The notes: generated by a model from the letters alone, not told the origin. A stretch of DNA of 64,000 nt from Rubricoccus marinus (GCF_002257665.1 NZ_MQWB01000001.1:2567127-2631126); one strand, 5' to 3'. Shown: positions 37,098 through 46,625, numbered from the stretch's first letter. Numbers and translations: made by a program.

Positions 37098-40000
37098 TTA
37101 GAGGCTGGCCTGCACGCCCGCCGTCAGGGACTCCAGCAGCGCGTGGCGCGTAAACGGCTTCGAGATGTACTCGTCGAAGCCGGCCGAGAGCAGGCGCTCA
37201 CGGTCGCCCGGGAGGGCGTAAGCGGTCAGCGCGATGGCGTACACCTCCTCGTGGTCCGGCATGGCGCGGGCGATGCGGAGCACGTCGGCGCCGGTCTCCT
37301 TGCCTCCGAGGTTGATGTCGAGCACGAGCGCGTCGAAGCGCTGCACGTTCATCGCGCCCAGGGCCTCTCGCGCGCCGCCGACCGCGATCACGCGGTACGT
37401 CTTGCGCAGGATGCGGTCGAGGAGCATCCGTGTGTCCGCATTGTCCTCCACCACGAGCACGCACGGCCGCGCGTCGTCTGCGGCAGCGTCTTCGGGGGAG
37501 GTCGGCGGGATGGTCGCGGGGCGGGCAGCGTCGATCATGGGATCGTGGGAGGCAGGCGGGGCCTCTGGATAGGATTCAGGAGCGGTATCGGCAGGGCGCG
37601 GGGGGTTCTCAAGCCCTGCCGATACGTTTTTATGGGGGGTCTCCGGCGTGGCGTCGCCAAAGGGGTGGATGTCGAGCGAGGCCAGCCACGTTTGCACAGG
37701 CGAGACGGGCGGCCGCGGCGGCTCAGGGGTGGCGCGGTCCTCCGCGGGCCGGACGATCAGAACCGGGTCGCCGGAAGGCGTGCCCTGCCCGTCCCCGCCG
37801 GATCCCTCGGGGGTCTCGCCAGAGGCCTCTGGCGGAGTAGCGGGCGCCCGAGGCGGCGTGTTCAACGCTTCTGGCGCCTGGATGCCGGTGGTCCACTCGG
37901 GAGGGCGTCTCGCTTCTGTCAACTCAGGCGGCGGCTGGCGGACAGCCTCGAACCTGAGCGTAAAGGTGGTCCCGACGTCGAGCTCGCTTTCAACAGCGAT
38001 GTCGCCGTTCATGAGGTCCACGAGGCGGTGCGTGATCGCGAGGCCGAGGCCAGAGCCCTCGTGCGAGCGCGCCTCCCCCTGGGAGGCCTGCCGGAACTCG
38101 TCGAAGAGGTGCGGCAGGAAATCTGGGGCGATGCCGATGCCCGTGTCGCGGACGATGAGGCGGGCATCGTCGCCAGAGGCCTCCACCACGACATCAACGC
38201 CACCCTGGTCGGTGAACTTGAGCGCGTTGCCGATCAGGTTGGTGAGCGTCCGGTTGATGCACGTGCGGTCCAGCATCGCGTGGACGGGGCCTCTGGCGCT
38301 GAAGCGGAGCGAGAGGCCGCGCTCGGTCGCCAGAGGCGTGAGCAGTTGCACGGCCTCGCGGGCCTCCTCGGCGAGGTCGACCGGGCGAAGCTCGGGCTGG
38401 ACGTGGTCGGCCTGGAGGCGCGAGAGGTCCAGCACGGAGTTGAGCGTGTCCAGAAGGCGGCGGCCGCTCCGCTCGATGAACTCGGCGTACTCGCGCTGCT
38501 CGCCCTCCAGTTCTTCGGCGAGGAGGTCCGAGAACCCGAGGATGCCCGTCAGCGGCGTGCGGATCTCGTGGCTCATGTTGGCAAGGAACGAGCTTTTCAG
38601 CATGCCCATCTCCTCGGCTGCGGCTTGCGCGGCCTCGGCCTGCTCGCGCGCGTGGATCAGCGCCGCCTCGGACTGCTTGCGGAGCGTGATATCCTGGCCG
38701 GAGTGGTACATCAAGCGCCCCTCGCTTTTCAGCATCTCGCCCGCTCTGACGCGGTGCGAGACCCACCGGTCCTCCCCGCTACGGGTCCTGAGGCGGAGCT
38801 CGGCCGTGGCTTCGCAGCCTTCTTCGAGGCCTTCGAACGCCGCGTATGCGGCCGCAAGGGACTCTTCGTACAGAAGCTTCCGCATCCCGGAAGCGTCCTG
38901 AAACGCACTGATGGGGTACCCCGTCACGTCCTCAATCGCGCCGCCGATCCACGTCACGATGGGATCCATCCCCTCCCACTTGCACAGCACGAACGCGTAG
39001 TCGCTCGACATCTCGGCAAGCGCGCGGTGGCGCTCCTCGCTCTCCATCAGCGCGGACTCCGCGCGAGCGCGCTCGGCGCGCTCAACCGCAAGCGCGATCG
39101 CGTCCGCGACGCCAGCGGCGAAGTCCTGCTCCTCAGTTGTCCAGGTGTAGCTGTCCTTCCGGTTCATCAGGACAAAGCCCACGGGCTTTCCCGAACGCCA
39201 GATGGCCGCGGCGAGAACGCTGTGGAACCCGCTCCCCTCGAACCGCTCTCCTAGGGGGAGCGCCTCGGCGCGGGGGTCCTGCGAGGTATCCGCGATTGCG
39301 AGCGTGCGGTGCTCGCCGATGGTCTCCAGCAAACCGTCGAGTTCGCCGAGCGGGATCGGCCGGAACAGCACGGTGGCCTCTGGCGCGCGCGTCGCCGTGG
39401 CGCGGGCGGTCACCTCGACGCCGTCGAAGATGCAGACGGCGACGCGGTCGGCGTCCAGCGTCTGAAGGGCGCTCTGGGCCGCGACCTCTGAGAAGGCGTC
39501 CAGCGACGGCGCGTTAAACCGCGCAAGGGACGCGAGCGCGGTCTGGGACGCCAACGCCGCCTTGGCCCGGGCGGCCGCGAGTTCCTCGCGCTGCACGCGA
39601 TCCGTCACGTCGTGGAGGACGCCCACCACGCCGATGGTCTCCCCTTTCTCGTCCACCCAGGGAAACGCGCTGTTCTCGACCCAGCGGACTTCCTGCCCGG
39701 CCGTGCGCATCTGGTACACCTCGTTGATGTGGCTCTCGCCGGGCGCCAGAGGCTGCACGAAGATGTCCTCGCCCACGAGCGCGGGAAGCCCCCCCTCCGC
39801 TTTGAGAGCTTCCAGGGAGAACCCCGTCAGCGTCTCGATGGCCGGGCTGATGTAGTCGAACGTGTTGGCCTCTGGCGTGTGGCGAAGGCGGTACAGGACG
39901 TGGTTGGTGGCCTCGGCGATGAACTGCAGCGTCTCCTCCGAGTCCCGGAGGTCCCGCTCGGCGCGCTCCCGGGCGAGCGCTCCGGCGAGGTGCCACGTGA

Positions 40001-41141
40001 GCGCGGCGACCATCTGACGCTCGTCGTCATCGAACGTGTGCGGGGTGTTGAAGCCGGCGATAAACGCCCCAACCGCTTTGCCGTCGCGGACGAGCGGGAA
40101 GCTTCCGAAGCTGCGGAAGCCGTACCGGCTCATTGCCTCCCGGACCACGCCCGGGATCTGGAGCGAGCTGCCCTGCACGTCGCGGAGCAGGAAGGTCTCC
40201 GTCTCCAGCGGGACGTAGGCAAAGGCGCCCGTGGCCGCGATCTCGCCGATGGCCTCTGGCGGGAACTCAGAGGACCACGCCTCCACCTGGTTGATCTCGC
40301 CGTCGTGGAGGATGAGCAGGCCCCAGTCGGAGCCGGTAGCGTCCACACCGGCCTCTACGGCGGCGTTGAGCAGCGCCTCGCGGTCCATCGCGAGGTCGGC
40401 GGACTCGGCGAAGCGCACGAGGGCCTCCATCTGGCGCGCCCTGCTCCGCTCGCGGCGGTGCGCGAGATGCTCGGTGGTGACGTCTTCCATCGTGCCCTCG
40501 TAGTACATCACCTCGCCAGAGGCGTCGTACGTGGCGCGGCCGTTTTCGCGGGTGTAGACCTCGCGGCCAGCGGGGTCCCGCCACCACACGACGTGGTTGC
40601 GAACGCTGCCGGTGCGCAGGATCTCCTCGACGAACAGCTCGCGCGGGTAGCCGAGGTCTTTCCGGACGTCGAGCGAGGCCAGCGCTTCCACGGACTCTAC
40701 GCCGAGCGTTTGCGCGAGGGCGGGGTTGGCGTAGAGGATGCGGCCGTCCGGCGTGCTCCGGTACACGCCAATAGGCAGGTGGTGCGCGAAGGCTTCGAGC
40801 GAATCCGTGTTGCGAACGGCGTCCCACTTCACGGGTGGGCGCAGCGCGGTGATCCAGCCGTGGAGCCCGTCGGGCAGGACGGTTGGGACGCCCGGAATGG
40901 GCATGTCGGAGACGACGGCGGTCGGGGTTTCGGGCGCGAAGGCGCGCACAGCGTCCCAGGCGGCACCGGCCTCGTCCGGGTCCATCACCACCACGCCATC
41001 GTGCGGCTCGTCGCGCAGCGTGGCCGCAAGGATGGCGGCCGACGGCACCACGATGGGTGCCTCGACGAGGGATTGGGAACGGAGGAAGTCCTCGCCCGCT
41101 GGCGAGGCGGAGAGCACGATGAGTCGGGGGGAGTCTTCCAT
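37098..41141 (-). CDS. hybrid sensor histidine kinase, PAS/GAF multidomain
   Basis: The 1347-residue cytoplasmic sensor begins with a response-regulator-like segment (1-110). It continues PAS (about 125-235), GAF (about 245-395), PAS (about 400-515), GAF (about 540-680), PAS (about 695-810), HisKA with phospho-acceptor His858 in [10 protein letters not shown], an HATPase domain with N, G1 and G2 boxes ([24 protein letters not shown]), and a receiver with Asp1275 (VLDIN). No membrane helix is visible. The Pro-rich linker between HATPase and receiver (about 1090-1215) carries a palindrome and a 13-bp inverted repeat in frame. The signal is unknown; GAF and PAS domains suggest small-molecule or redox input. 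Confidence 0.9.
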   Translation of the reverse strand: MEDSPRLIVLSASPAGEDFLRSQSLVEAPIVVPSAAILAATLRDEPHDGVVVMDPDEAGAAWDAVRAFAPETPTAVVSDMPIPGVPTVLPDGLHGWITALRPPVKWDAVRNTDSLEAFAHHLPIGVYRSTPDGRILYANPALAQTLGVESVEALASLDVRKDLGYPRELFVEEILRTGSVRNHVVWWRDPAGREVYTRENGRATYDASGEVMYYEGTMEDVTTEHLAHRRERSRARQMEALVRFAESADLAMDREALLNAAVEAGVDATGSDWGLLILHDGEINQVEAWSSEFPPEAIGEIAATGAFAYVPLETETFLLRDVQGSSLQIPGVVREAMSRYGFRSFGSFPLVRDGKAVGAFIAGFNTPHTFDDDERQMVAALTWHLAGALARERAERDLRDSEETLQFIAEATNHVLYRLRHTPEANTFDYISPAIETLTGFSLEALKAEGGLPALVGEDIFVQPLAPGESHINEVYQMRTAGQEVRWVENSAFPWVDEKGETIGVVGVLHDVTDRVQREELAAARAKAALASQTALASLARFNAPSLDAFSEVAAQSALQTLDADRVAVCIFDGVEVTARATATRAPEATVLFRPIPLGELDGLLETIGEHRTLAIADTSQDPRAEALPLGERFEGSGFHSVLAAAIWRSGKPVGFVLMNRKDSYTWTTEEQDFAAGVADAIALAVERAERARAESALMESEERHRALAEMSSDYAFVLCKWEGMDPIVTWIGGAIEDVTGYPISAFQDASGMRKLLYEESLAAAYAAFEGLEEGCEATAELRLRTRSGEDRWVSHRVRAGEMLKSEGRLMYHSGQDITLRKQSEAALIHAREQAEAAQAAAEEMGMLKSSFLANMSHEIRTPLTGILGFSDLLAEELEGEQREYAEFIERSGRRLLDTLNSVLDLSRLQADHVQPELRPVDLAEEAREAVQLLTPLATERGLSLRFSARGPVHAMLDRTCINRTLTNLIGNALKFTDQGGVDVVVEASGDDARLIVRDTGIGIAPDFLPHLFDEFRQASQGEARSHEGSGLGLAITHRLVDLMNGDIAVESELDVGTTFTLRFEAVRQPPPELTEARRPPEWTTGIQAPEALNTPPRAPATPPEASGETPEGSGGDGQGTPSGDPVLIVRPAEDRATPEPPRPPVSPVQTWLASLDIHPFGDATPETPHKNVSAGLENPPRPADTAPESYPEAPPASHDPMIDAARPATIPPTSPEDAAADDARPCVLVVEDNADTRMLLDRILRKTYRVIAVGGAREALGAMNVQRFDALVLDINLGGKETGADVLRIARAMPDHEEVYAIALTAYALPGDRERLLSAGFDEYISKPFTRHALLESLTAGVQASL
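37585..37631. repeat. 13-bp inverted repeat with T-run inside the histidine kinase gene
   Basis: GTATCGGCAGGGC (37585-37597) and its exact complement GCCCTGCCGATAC (37613-37625) flank a 15-base loop. GTTTTTA follows on the plus strand. It looks like an intrinsic terminator pointing antisense to the kinase gene, yet it is translated as part of the variable linker. Confidence 0.85.
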
Positions 41142-41307
41142 CGTGGTGGGAAGTAGGCTTGCGGCCCGCACAAACCGTGTGCCTCGCTCCTGGCGCCGCC
41201 GAAACGCGCACGAGGCTCTCTGGGCGCATGGCGGCGCTGGCCGAACCGAAACCGAACGGGGGATTTCGTAACGCACGCTGGGGCCGTCTCCGCCGCCTGC
41301 GCGGTGG

Positions 41308-41314
41308 TAACGTG
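41308..41314 (+). promoter_or_regulatory. putative promoter of dprA, leaderless geometry
   Basis: TAACGTG is followed by CGCC and then the ATG at 41319. The spacing and the CGCC-ATG ending are identical to those before priA; the TTG part is less well kept. Confidence 0.3.
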
Positions 41315-41318
41315 CGCC

Positions 41319-42170
41319 ATGGTCTCCGCAGCCCCGTTTGCCCTCGCCCTGCTCCGCCTCGACGGCGTGGGCCGCGTCACCGCGCACCGCGTCCTGGAGC
41401 ACTTCGCCTCACCAGAGGCCCTCCGCGCAACCCCGCGCGAACAGGTGCTGCTGCGCCTCAAAAGCGCGCCCCGCGCCGATTCCATCGTGGAGCGCCTGTT
41501 CGGAGACGAACTCGACGAAGCGATGGTCGCCGCCGCCGCGCAGGTCTCGGCGCTCGCGCCCAAGCGCGTGGCCGTCCTGGCCTCTGGCGACGCGGCGTGG
41601 CCCACCGGCCTAGACGCGCTGCCGCCCGCGGACCGGCCGGTCGCGATCTGGGCGTACGGGCACGTGGACGCGATGGAGGCGCCTGCGCTCGCGCTACTCG
41701 GCCGCGTCGGTCTCGCGCCAGCGGCCTTCGAGGCGGCCACGCGCCTGGCGACGCAGTTCGCCTCTGGCGGGATCGTGACGGGCGCGAAGGATGGGTTCGA
41801 CCTCGCGGTGCAGAAACCCGCGATGGGCGCCGGCGGGCGGGTCGTCGCCGTCGCGCCGATGGGCCTCGCGCGGCTGACGCCGAGCCTGCGGCCGGGCGCG
41901 ACGGCGGTCGTCCGGGCGGGCGGCGTGCTAGTCTCCCCGTTCCCGATGAGCCACGGGCCGTTCGAGCACGACGAACGCGAGGCAGCGCTGATGCAAGCGG
42001 CACTCGCGCAGGTCGCCGTCGGCGCGGCGCCAGAGGCGGGGTCGCCAGAGGCGCGGGCGCTGGAATGGGCCTCTGGCGCAGGGCGCGCCGCGTTCGCGCT
42101 CGCTTCGGGACCGGAAGGCGTGCCGGTTCTGGGCGCCGACATGGACGCCGTTATTCAGGCCGCGCGATGA
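41319..42170 (+). CDS. dprA: DprA/Smf-like DNA-processing protein
   Basis: The 283-residue protein has a helix-hairpin-helix start ([20 protein letters not shown]) and then a Rossmann-like DprA fold recognisable by [21 protein letters not shown], a [19 protein letters not shown] segment and [43 protein letters not shown]. DprA loads RecA on incoming single strands during natural transformation. The canonical SGxAxGID motif is altered here, so it is a divergent member. It overlaps the next gene by 4 bases (ATGA). A competence gene fits the uptake-signal hypothesis for the 10-mer motif. Confidence 0.75.
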   Translation: MVSAAPFALALLRLDGVGRVTAHRVLEHFASPEALRATPREQVLLRLKSAPRADSIVERLFGDELDEAMVAAAAQVSALAPKRVAVLASGDAAWPTGLDALPPADRPVAIWAYGHVDAMEAPALALLGRVGLAPAAFEAATRLATQFASGGIVTGAKDGFDLAVQKPAMGAGGRVVAVAPMGLARLTPSLRPGATAVVRAGGVLVSPFPMSHGPFEHDEREAALMQAALAQVAVGAAPEAGSPEARALEWASGAGRAAFALASGPEGVPVLGADMDAVIQAAR

Positions 42171-43078
42171 CCCGTTGCCTGTTCGTGTTTCTGGACGGCG
42201 TGGGCTTGGGGCCGGCGAGTCCGCACAACCCACTTTACACCCTGCCGCTTCCCGCCTTCCGAGACCTCGCGGGCGGCCAGGCGTGGACGGCCGAGGCCAC
42301 GCCGGTCCGCCAGAAGCGGCACGTGTTCACCTCGCTCGACGCCACGCTGGGCATGGAGGGCCTGCCACAGAGCGGGACGGGGCAGGTCGCTCTGTTCGCG
42401 GGCATCGACGGGCCGAAGCTGCACGGGCGCCACTTCGGTCCGTACCCGCCGAGCACGACGCACGAGCCTCTGGCGGAAAACAGCGTCTTTGAGCGGCTCA
42501 AGCGGCGCGGCATCGCGCCAGAGGCGATGGCGCTGGCGAACGGCTACCCGGAGCGGTACTTCAAGCTCATGGAGGCGCGCAACCGCTGGAACACGTCGTC
42601 GCGCGCGGCGCGGGCCTCTGGCGTCCGGCTGCGAACGGCGGCGGACCTCGCGATCGGCGAGGCGCTCCCGGCAGACTTTACCGGCCACGCGTGGCAGCGC
42701 CACATCGACCCGGACCACGTCACGGTCTCGCCCGAGGCGGCCGGGCAGCGCTTGGTCGCGCTCGCCAAAAGGCACCGGTTCACGCTCTACGACTTTCCGC
42801 ATACCGACACGGCGGGTCACGGCCGCGACGGACTCACGCCCGAGATCGTCCTGCCCATGGTGGACGCCTTTCTCGGCGCCATCCACGCCGCGATGGACAC
42901 GGAGCACGACCTCCTCGTGGTCTCCAGCGACCACGGCAACATCGAGCGGCCGACGACGAAGAGCCACACCACGAACCCGGTCCCGCTCATCGCGGTCGGT
43001 CCCGGCGCGGAGCGTTTCGCGGAGGCGGCTTCGCTGCTCGACGTAGCGCCGGCGCTTGTAGAGGCGCTTACGGCGTAG
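42167..43078 (+). CDS. metalloenzyme of the phosphoglyceromutase/alkaline phosphatase superfamily
   Basis: The 303-residue protein begins with LFVFLDGVGLGP, whose Asp binds a metal. It continues with SGTGQVALFAG, which carries the Ser phospho-acceptor region of the superfamily, and ends with the metal-binding YDFPHTDTAGH and VVSSDHGNIE pair plus a SHTTNPVPLIAVG His. This is the layout of cofactor-independent phosphoglyceromutase relatives, but it is much shorter than GpmI (about 510 residues) and closer to stand-alone PF01676 proteins. Its substrate is unclear. It is translationally coupled to dprA by an ATGA overlap. Confidence 0.78.
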   Translation: MTRCLFVFLDGVGLGPASPHNPLYTLPLPAFRDLAGGQAWTAEATPVRQKRHVFTSLDATLGMEGLPQSGTGQVALFAGIDGPKLHGRHFGPYPPSTTHEPLAENSVFERLKRRGIAPEAMALANGYPERYFKLMEARNRWNTSSRAARASGVRLRTAADLAIGEALPADFTGHAWQRHIDPDHVTVSPEAAGQRLVALAKRHRFTLYDFPHTDTAGHGRDGLTPEIVLPMVDAFLGAIHAAMDTEHDLLVVSSDHGNIERPTTKSHTTNPVPLIAVGPGAERFAEAASLLDVAPALVEALTA

Positions 43079-43080
43079 CT

Positions 43081-43098
43081 CGCCAGAGGCCTCTGGCG
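43081..43098. repeat. 18-bp palindrome CGCCAGAGGCCTCTGGCG after the phosphomutase-like gene
   Basis: A perfect copy 2 bases after the TAG stop. A worn second copy (CCTCTGGCGCTATAGG) lies at about 43126-43141, before the stop of the convergent gene. Confidence 0.85.
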
Positions 43099-43150
43099 GC
43101 GGTCCCCGTTGAGCGGTTCTGTGCACCTCTGGCGCTATAGGCTTGAGATG

Positions 43151-43411
43151 CTAGCGGGGCCGCTTGCGGTCGGCGGGTGCGTCCGCCTTGGCGGAGGTCG
43201 TTTCCTCTAGGATCGTGGCGTCCTTGATGTTGGGGTCGAGTTCTTTCTTGAACGCGTCCTCCGCCTCGGCTGCGATCTCGGCCGCGCGCTCCAGGCCGCG
43301 GTCGATGGCGCGGGCGGCTAGGCGCACCGCGCCGCCACTGAGCAGCCCGAGGCGCGCCAGAGGCCCAGCGCGCTCGAACCGTTCGAGCCAGGAGTTCTCC
43401 GGGTCACTCAC
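43151..43411 (-). CDS. hypothetical helical protein, 86 aa
   Basis: The protein starts at a GTG that overlaps the stop of the upstream gene (GTGA), so the two are coupled. An amphipathic helical middle (GGAVRLAARAIDRGLERAAEIAAEAEDAFKKEL) is followed by a short acidic and then basic tail. There is no signal peptide or membrane helix. The pairing of two small helical proteins of this kind recalls phasin-like or nucleoid-associated pairs, but I cannot name the family. Confidence 0.6.
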   Translation of the reverse strand: MSDPENSWLERFERAGPLARLGLLSGGAVRLAARAIDRGLERAAEIAAEAEDAFKKELDPNIKDATILEETTSAKADAPADRKRPR

Positions 43412-43800
43412 GCGTCGCCGTCCTTCTTTTTGCGAGTGCGCCCGGCCGTTTTGGAGGCAGGTTTGGACTTCGGCGCGGTCTTGCTCGCCGCCGGCTTACT
43501 CGCAGCGGCTTTCTTGGCCGCGGCCTTTTTCGCCGTCTCGGTTTTGGGCGCAGGTGCCGTCTTGGCGCGAGGGCGACGGGCTTCGGTCGGCGCCTCTGGC
43601 GCGGGGGCGGCCGTACCGTCGCGGAAGAACGCGTCGGGATCGAACTCGGTGATGATCTCGCCGAGCCGCTCCCCCGTCTCGCGGAGCGCGGAGGCGATGG
43701 TCGAAAACGTCGCCTCGATCACGAAGGCGGTCTTTTCTGGGGTGTCGAGATCGGCGAATGCGTCGCGGGCGCGGCTTTTCGGGTCGGGAGTGGTCGGCAT
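43408..43800 (-). CDS. small protein with histone-like Lys/Ala/Pro tail, 130 aa
   Basis: Residues 1-60 form a compact acidic helical part (DAFADLDTPEKTAFVIEATFSTIASALRETGERLGEIITEF). Residues 70-130 are a low-complexity tail of KKAA, SKPAA and SKTA repeats ending RTRKKKDGDA, like the C-terminal tails of bacterial histone-H1-like proteins. Binding to DNA, RNA or a polyphosphate-like polyanion is plausible but inferred. The stop overlaps the GTG start of the next gene by 4 bases. Confidence 0.65.
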   Translation of the reverse strand: MPTTPDPKSRARDAFADLDTPEKTAFVIEATFSTIASALRETGERLGEIITEFDPDAFFRDGTAAPAPEAPTEARRPRAKTAPAPKTETAKKAAAKKAAASKPAASKTAPKSKPASKTAGRTRKKKDGDA

Positions 43801-43869
43801 TGCGGTGGAGGCCGGAGCCTCGGGAGGGTCTGGGCGTTCTGACGGAGCCTTGCCCCTCGTGTTTCACTC

Positions 43870-44946
43870 GTGCCCGTGTCCGACCCGTCTTCTCCCGACG
43901 CTCCCCTCCCCGCCTCTGGCGACGCGCCAGAGGCTCCGAAAGAGGCCTGGGGCCTCGTCACCCGCTCCACCGGCAGCTGGTACACCGTCCGCACCGACGA
44001 TGGTGAGGACGTTCAGGCGCGCATCCGCGGCAAGTTTCGGCTGGAGGCCGAAACCATCGACGAGACGAACCCTCTGGCGGTCGGCGACCGCGTGCGGATC
44101 CTCCTGCTGGAGGACGAGACGGGGATGGTGCAGGAGATCGCGCCGCGCGAGAACCAGCTCAGCCGCCGCGCCGCCGGCCACCGCGCCCGGAGCGAGCACG
44201 TCATCGTGACCAACCTGGACCGCGCGTGGTGCGTGCAGGCCACGTTCCAGCCCAAGCTCAACCCCGGCTTCGTGGACCGCTTTATGGTGGCCGCCGAGGC
44301 CAGCCACATCCCGGCGGGCCTCGTGCTCAACAAAGCCGACCTCCTGGAAGGCGAGCCGCGCGCGCAAGAGGCCTTGGAGTTCTGGGCCGAGCTGTACGAG
44401 AGCCTGGGCTACCCCGTGCTGTTTACCAGCGCCGAAACCGGCGAGGGTGTGGACGCCTTCCGCGACGCGCTCGAAGGCAAGGTCAGCGTGGTCTCCGGCC
44501 CCTCCGGCGCCGGCAAGTCCAGCCTCCTCAACGCCGTCGATCCCGAGCTCGACCTCGTCGTGGGCGAGGTCAGCGAGAAGACGAACAAAGGCCGCCACAC
44601 GACAACGTTCGCGACCCTTTTCCAAGTCGCCGGCGGATGGGTGGCGGACACGCCCGGCATCCGCGAGTTCGGCATCTGGGGCATGACGCCAGAGGAGCTC
44701 GGCGGCTACTTCGTGGAATTCCGGCCGTTCTTAGATGATTGCCGCTACCCCAACTGCACGCACGATCACGAACCGGGCTGCGCCATTCAGGACGCCGTGG
44801 ACGCTGAGCACATCACGCCGGAGCGCTACGGCTCCTACCTCCAGATGCTGGAGTCCGTCCGCGCCGATGCCCGCTCCGACCAGGAGGCGGACTGGCGCCG
44901 CCGCGACTCCCGCCCGGACGAGGAGTGGGACGAGCCGGAGGATTAG
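43870..44946 (+). CDS. rsgA: ribosome small-subunit GTPase RsgA
   Basis: The 358-residue circularly permuted GTPase assists late 30S maturation. An OB domain (GLVTRSTGSWYTVRTDDGEDVQARIRGKFR) precedes the GTPase domain with G4 (LVLNKADLL), G1 (VVSGPSGAGKSSLLNAV) and G3 (VADTPGIREF) in permuted order. A C-terminal zinc motif follows (CRYPNCTHDHEPGC). The start is a GTG at 43870; a second GTG two codons later is possible. The N-terminal 25 residues are a variable leader with motif-encoded ASGDAPEAP. Confidence 0.95.
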   Translation: MPVSDPSSPDAPLPASGDAPEAPKEAWGLVTRSTGSWYTVRTDDGEDVQARIRGKFRLEAETIDETNPLAVGDRVRILLLEDETGMVQEIAPRENQLSRRAAGHRARSEHVIVTNLDRAWCVQATFQPKLNPGFVDRFMVAAEASHIPAGLVLNKADLLEGEPRAQEALEFWAELYESLGYPVLFTSAETGEGVDAFRDALEGKVSVVSGPSGAGKSSLLNAVDPELDLVVGEVSEKTNKGRHTTTFATLFQVAGGWVADTPGIREFGIWGMTPEELGGYFVEFRPFLDDCRYPNCTHDHEPGCAIQDAVDAEHITPERYGSYLQMLESVRADARSDQEADWRRRDSRPDEEWDEPED

Positions 44947-44994
44947 GGACTGGAGACTGGAATCGAACCGCCCCACGCCTCTGGCGCCAGAGGC
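44947..44994. repeat. short heptamer array and palindrome after rsgA
   Basis: Two GGGACTG-type units (GGGACTGGAGACTGG, 44947-44961) follow the rsgA stop, and a perfect 18-bp palindrome lies at 44977-44994. The combination repeats the pattern seen after moaB. Confidence 0.8.
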
Positions 44995-45057
44995 CGCGCC
45001 GCGTGCGTCCTCACACGATTCCCACGCCCTTCGCGATTCACCCCTCTGGCGTTGCCG

Positions 45058-45065
45058 TACCTTTG
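45058..45065 (+). promoter_or_regulatory. putative -7 promoter element TACCTTTG of the SRP RNA gene
   Basis: TACCTTTG matches TAnnTTTG exactly. A transcript starting about 6 bases later would carry some 40 bases of 5' leader before the SRP RNA closing stem. Confidence 0.5.
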
Positions 45066-45110
45066 TCGCAGCCGGTCGTCCTGACGCACATGCGCAGGGC
45101 TCGTCGGCGA

Positions 45111-45223
45111 AGTGAGGGCACGTCCCGCACGGCCAGCTCCTCCTGAACTCCGCCAGGGCCTGACGGCAGCAACGGTAGGGAGTCGATGCGGCGCGATGCG
45201 GATCGCGTGCCCTCACTTTTTTT
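45111..45223 (+). ncRNA. ffs: signal recognition particle RNA, small bacterial type
   Basis: The 5' segment AGTGAGGGCACG (45111-45122) pairs exactly with CGTGCCCTCACT (45206-45217), closing an RNA of about 107 bases that ends in seven Ts (45217-45223). Inside is the conserved domain IV, GAACTCCGCCAGGGCC (45145-45160) opposite GGCAGCAACGGTAG (45165-45178), which is the Ffh-binding region. The apical loop reads TGAC instead of the usual GNRA-type GGAA. No motif copies occur in it. Confidence 0.85.
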
Positions 45224-45327
45224 GTATCTGTGCGGCACGGTGGGTGTGACGGCGCGAGTCACTGGCGCGGCCTTTGGAAGGCGTCCGGTTTGGACGTAGC
45301 CTCCCCGCCCATCTCGCCAGAGGCCCC

Positions 45328-46608
45328 ATGCGCTTCGCCCTCCTCGCTCTCGCCCTCCTCTCGCTGCCTCTGGCGGCGCAAACGCCAGAGGACTCGCTCG
45401 GCTTCTCGGATCTGGAAGCGGACATCCGCGCCACGACCTTCCCCGGAGAGCTCTACTTCCGCCAGCTCGACGAAGCGTGGGACCGCGCCATCGTGGCCGG
45501 GCAGTTCGGGCGGGCAGATAGCGTGGCCGTTCTCGCGGAGACGTACCTGGTAGAGACGCAGGGCACGCCGCGCGATTCCGTGATCTGGCCGTCCATCGCG
45601 GACCGTTTCGCCCTCGGGCTCCTGGCGGGAGATCTCTGGGCCGTCCGCTGGCTCGCGGCCGACGGCGACTGGTGGTCCACGCCTACGTCGACGTGGTACC
45701 CGCGCACGGACGTGTTCTACACGGTCGGGACCCCTCGCCTGACTCTCCTTCCCGGCCCTCGCTACGGCCTGCGGTTCTCCACCGCCAACACGCTGATCCG
45801 CGATTCCAGCGAGGTGCCCCAGCGCCTCGCCGCCAGAGGCGCGAGCGAGGAGGAACTGGCGCTCGCCCGGCTCGCGGTCGCCAAGCTGCTCGTACAGCCC
45901 GCGTGGGGCGGCGGCTATATCGATGTCAGCTTCTCAGACGCGCAGAAGGCGCTCAACGAGCGCGCAGACGCGTTCCTGGAGCGGTACCCGAACACGCCCT
46001 ACGCGCGGTTCGTGCGCGAAGAGGTCCGCGTCCGCTATGACGTGAAGGGCTCGGTTGCGCTCACGTTCGGGTTCGGCCCGGGCTGGGGCTCCGGGAATCT
46101 GGCCGACGCCACAAACACATCGATCGCGGGCGAGATCAGCCTGGGCCTCCGCTACAAATGGGGGCACGCAGCGTTCGGCATCCACGGCGGCGACCTCAAC
46201 GTAGCCGAGACGCGCGTCGGGACCGACGGGACCGAGCTGGTCGAGACGGACAGGCTCTCGGTCGGACTCCTTTCGGTGGAGGCAGGCCCGCGTCTCGCCG
46301 TCGGCGGACTGGACGTGCTGCCCTACGTCGCGGGTGGCCTCTTGCTGCGCGGTGTCTCGGCCCAGAAAACCGATGACGATCCGCTCTCCTCGTACTCTCC
46401 CGGCACGCGCCTCGGATGGGGCTATGGCGTTGGGCTGGAGTATCTCGGGGACCGCCGGAGGCGGTACGGCGGCACCGCCGTGCGCCTGCGCGTCAGTCGC
46501 ATCATGCCCCGCTTCGACCGCGGCTTCGAAACCGTCCTCGACGGCCCGATCACGTCCGTGACCCTCGGGCTCAGCCTCGCCGGCATGATCCGCTCGCGCT
46601 CGTTCTAG
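45328..46608 (+). CDS. outer-membrane beta-barrel protein
   Basis: The 426-residue protein starts with a signal peptide (MRFALLALALLSLPLAAQ). A helical, TPR-like N-terminal half (to about 240) with Trp-rich stretches precedes a C-terminal region of alternating strands: KGSVALTFGFGPGWGS, GEISLGLRYKWGHAAFGIHGG, GLLSVEAGPRLAVGGLDVLPYVAGGLLLRG. It ends in a strand finishing Arg-Ser-Phe, with the terminal Phe typical of BAM substrates. Function unknown. The ATG at 45328 is chosen by the signal peptide. Confidence 0.72.
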   Translation: MRFALLALALLSLPLAAQTPEDSLGFSDLEADIRATTFPGELYFRQLDEAWDRAIVAGQFGRADSVAVLAETYLVETQGTPRDSVIWPSIADRFALGLLAGDLWAVRWLAADGDWWSTPTSTWYPRTDVFYTVGTPRLTLLPGPRYGLRFSTANTLIRDSSEVPQRLAARGASEEELALARLAVAKLLVQPAWGGGYIDVSFSDAQKALNERADAFLERYPNTPYARFVREEVRVRYDVKGSVALTFGFGPGWGSGNLADATNTSIAGEISLGLRYKWGHAAFGIHGGDLNVAETRVGTDGTELVETDRLSVGLLSVEAGPRLAVGGLDVLPYVAGGLLLRGVSAQKTDDDPLSSYSPGTRLGWGYGVGLEYLGDRRRRYGGTAVRLRVSRIMPRFDRGFETVLDGPITSVTLGLSLAGMIRSRSF

Positions 46609-46625
46609 CCTCTGGCGCCAGAGGC
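46608..46625. repeat. 18-bp palindrome exactly filling a convergent intergenic space
   Basis: The last base of the outer-membrane gene's TAG is the first base of the palindrome, and the palindrome ends one base before the minus-strand bshB1 stop. The two convergent genes are thus separated by nothing but this element. Confidence 0.92.

Noticed and set aside
41159-42166. N-terminal extension of the phosphomutase-like protein across dprA
   Set aside because: The frame is open through dprA but the translation is Arg-rich shadow sequence; the ATG at 42167 with ATGA overlap and the LFVFLDGVG start is clearly right.
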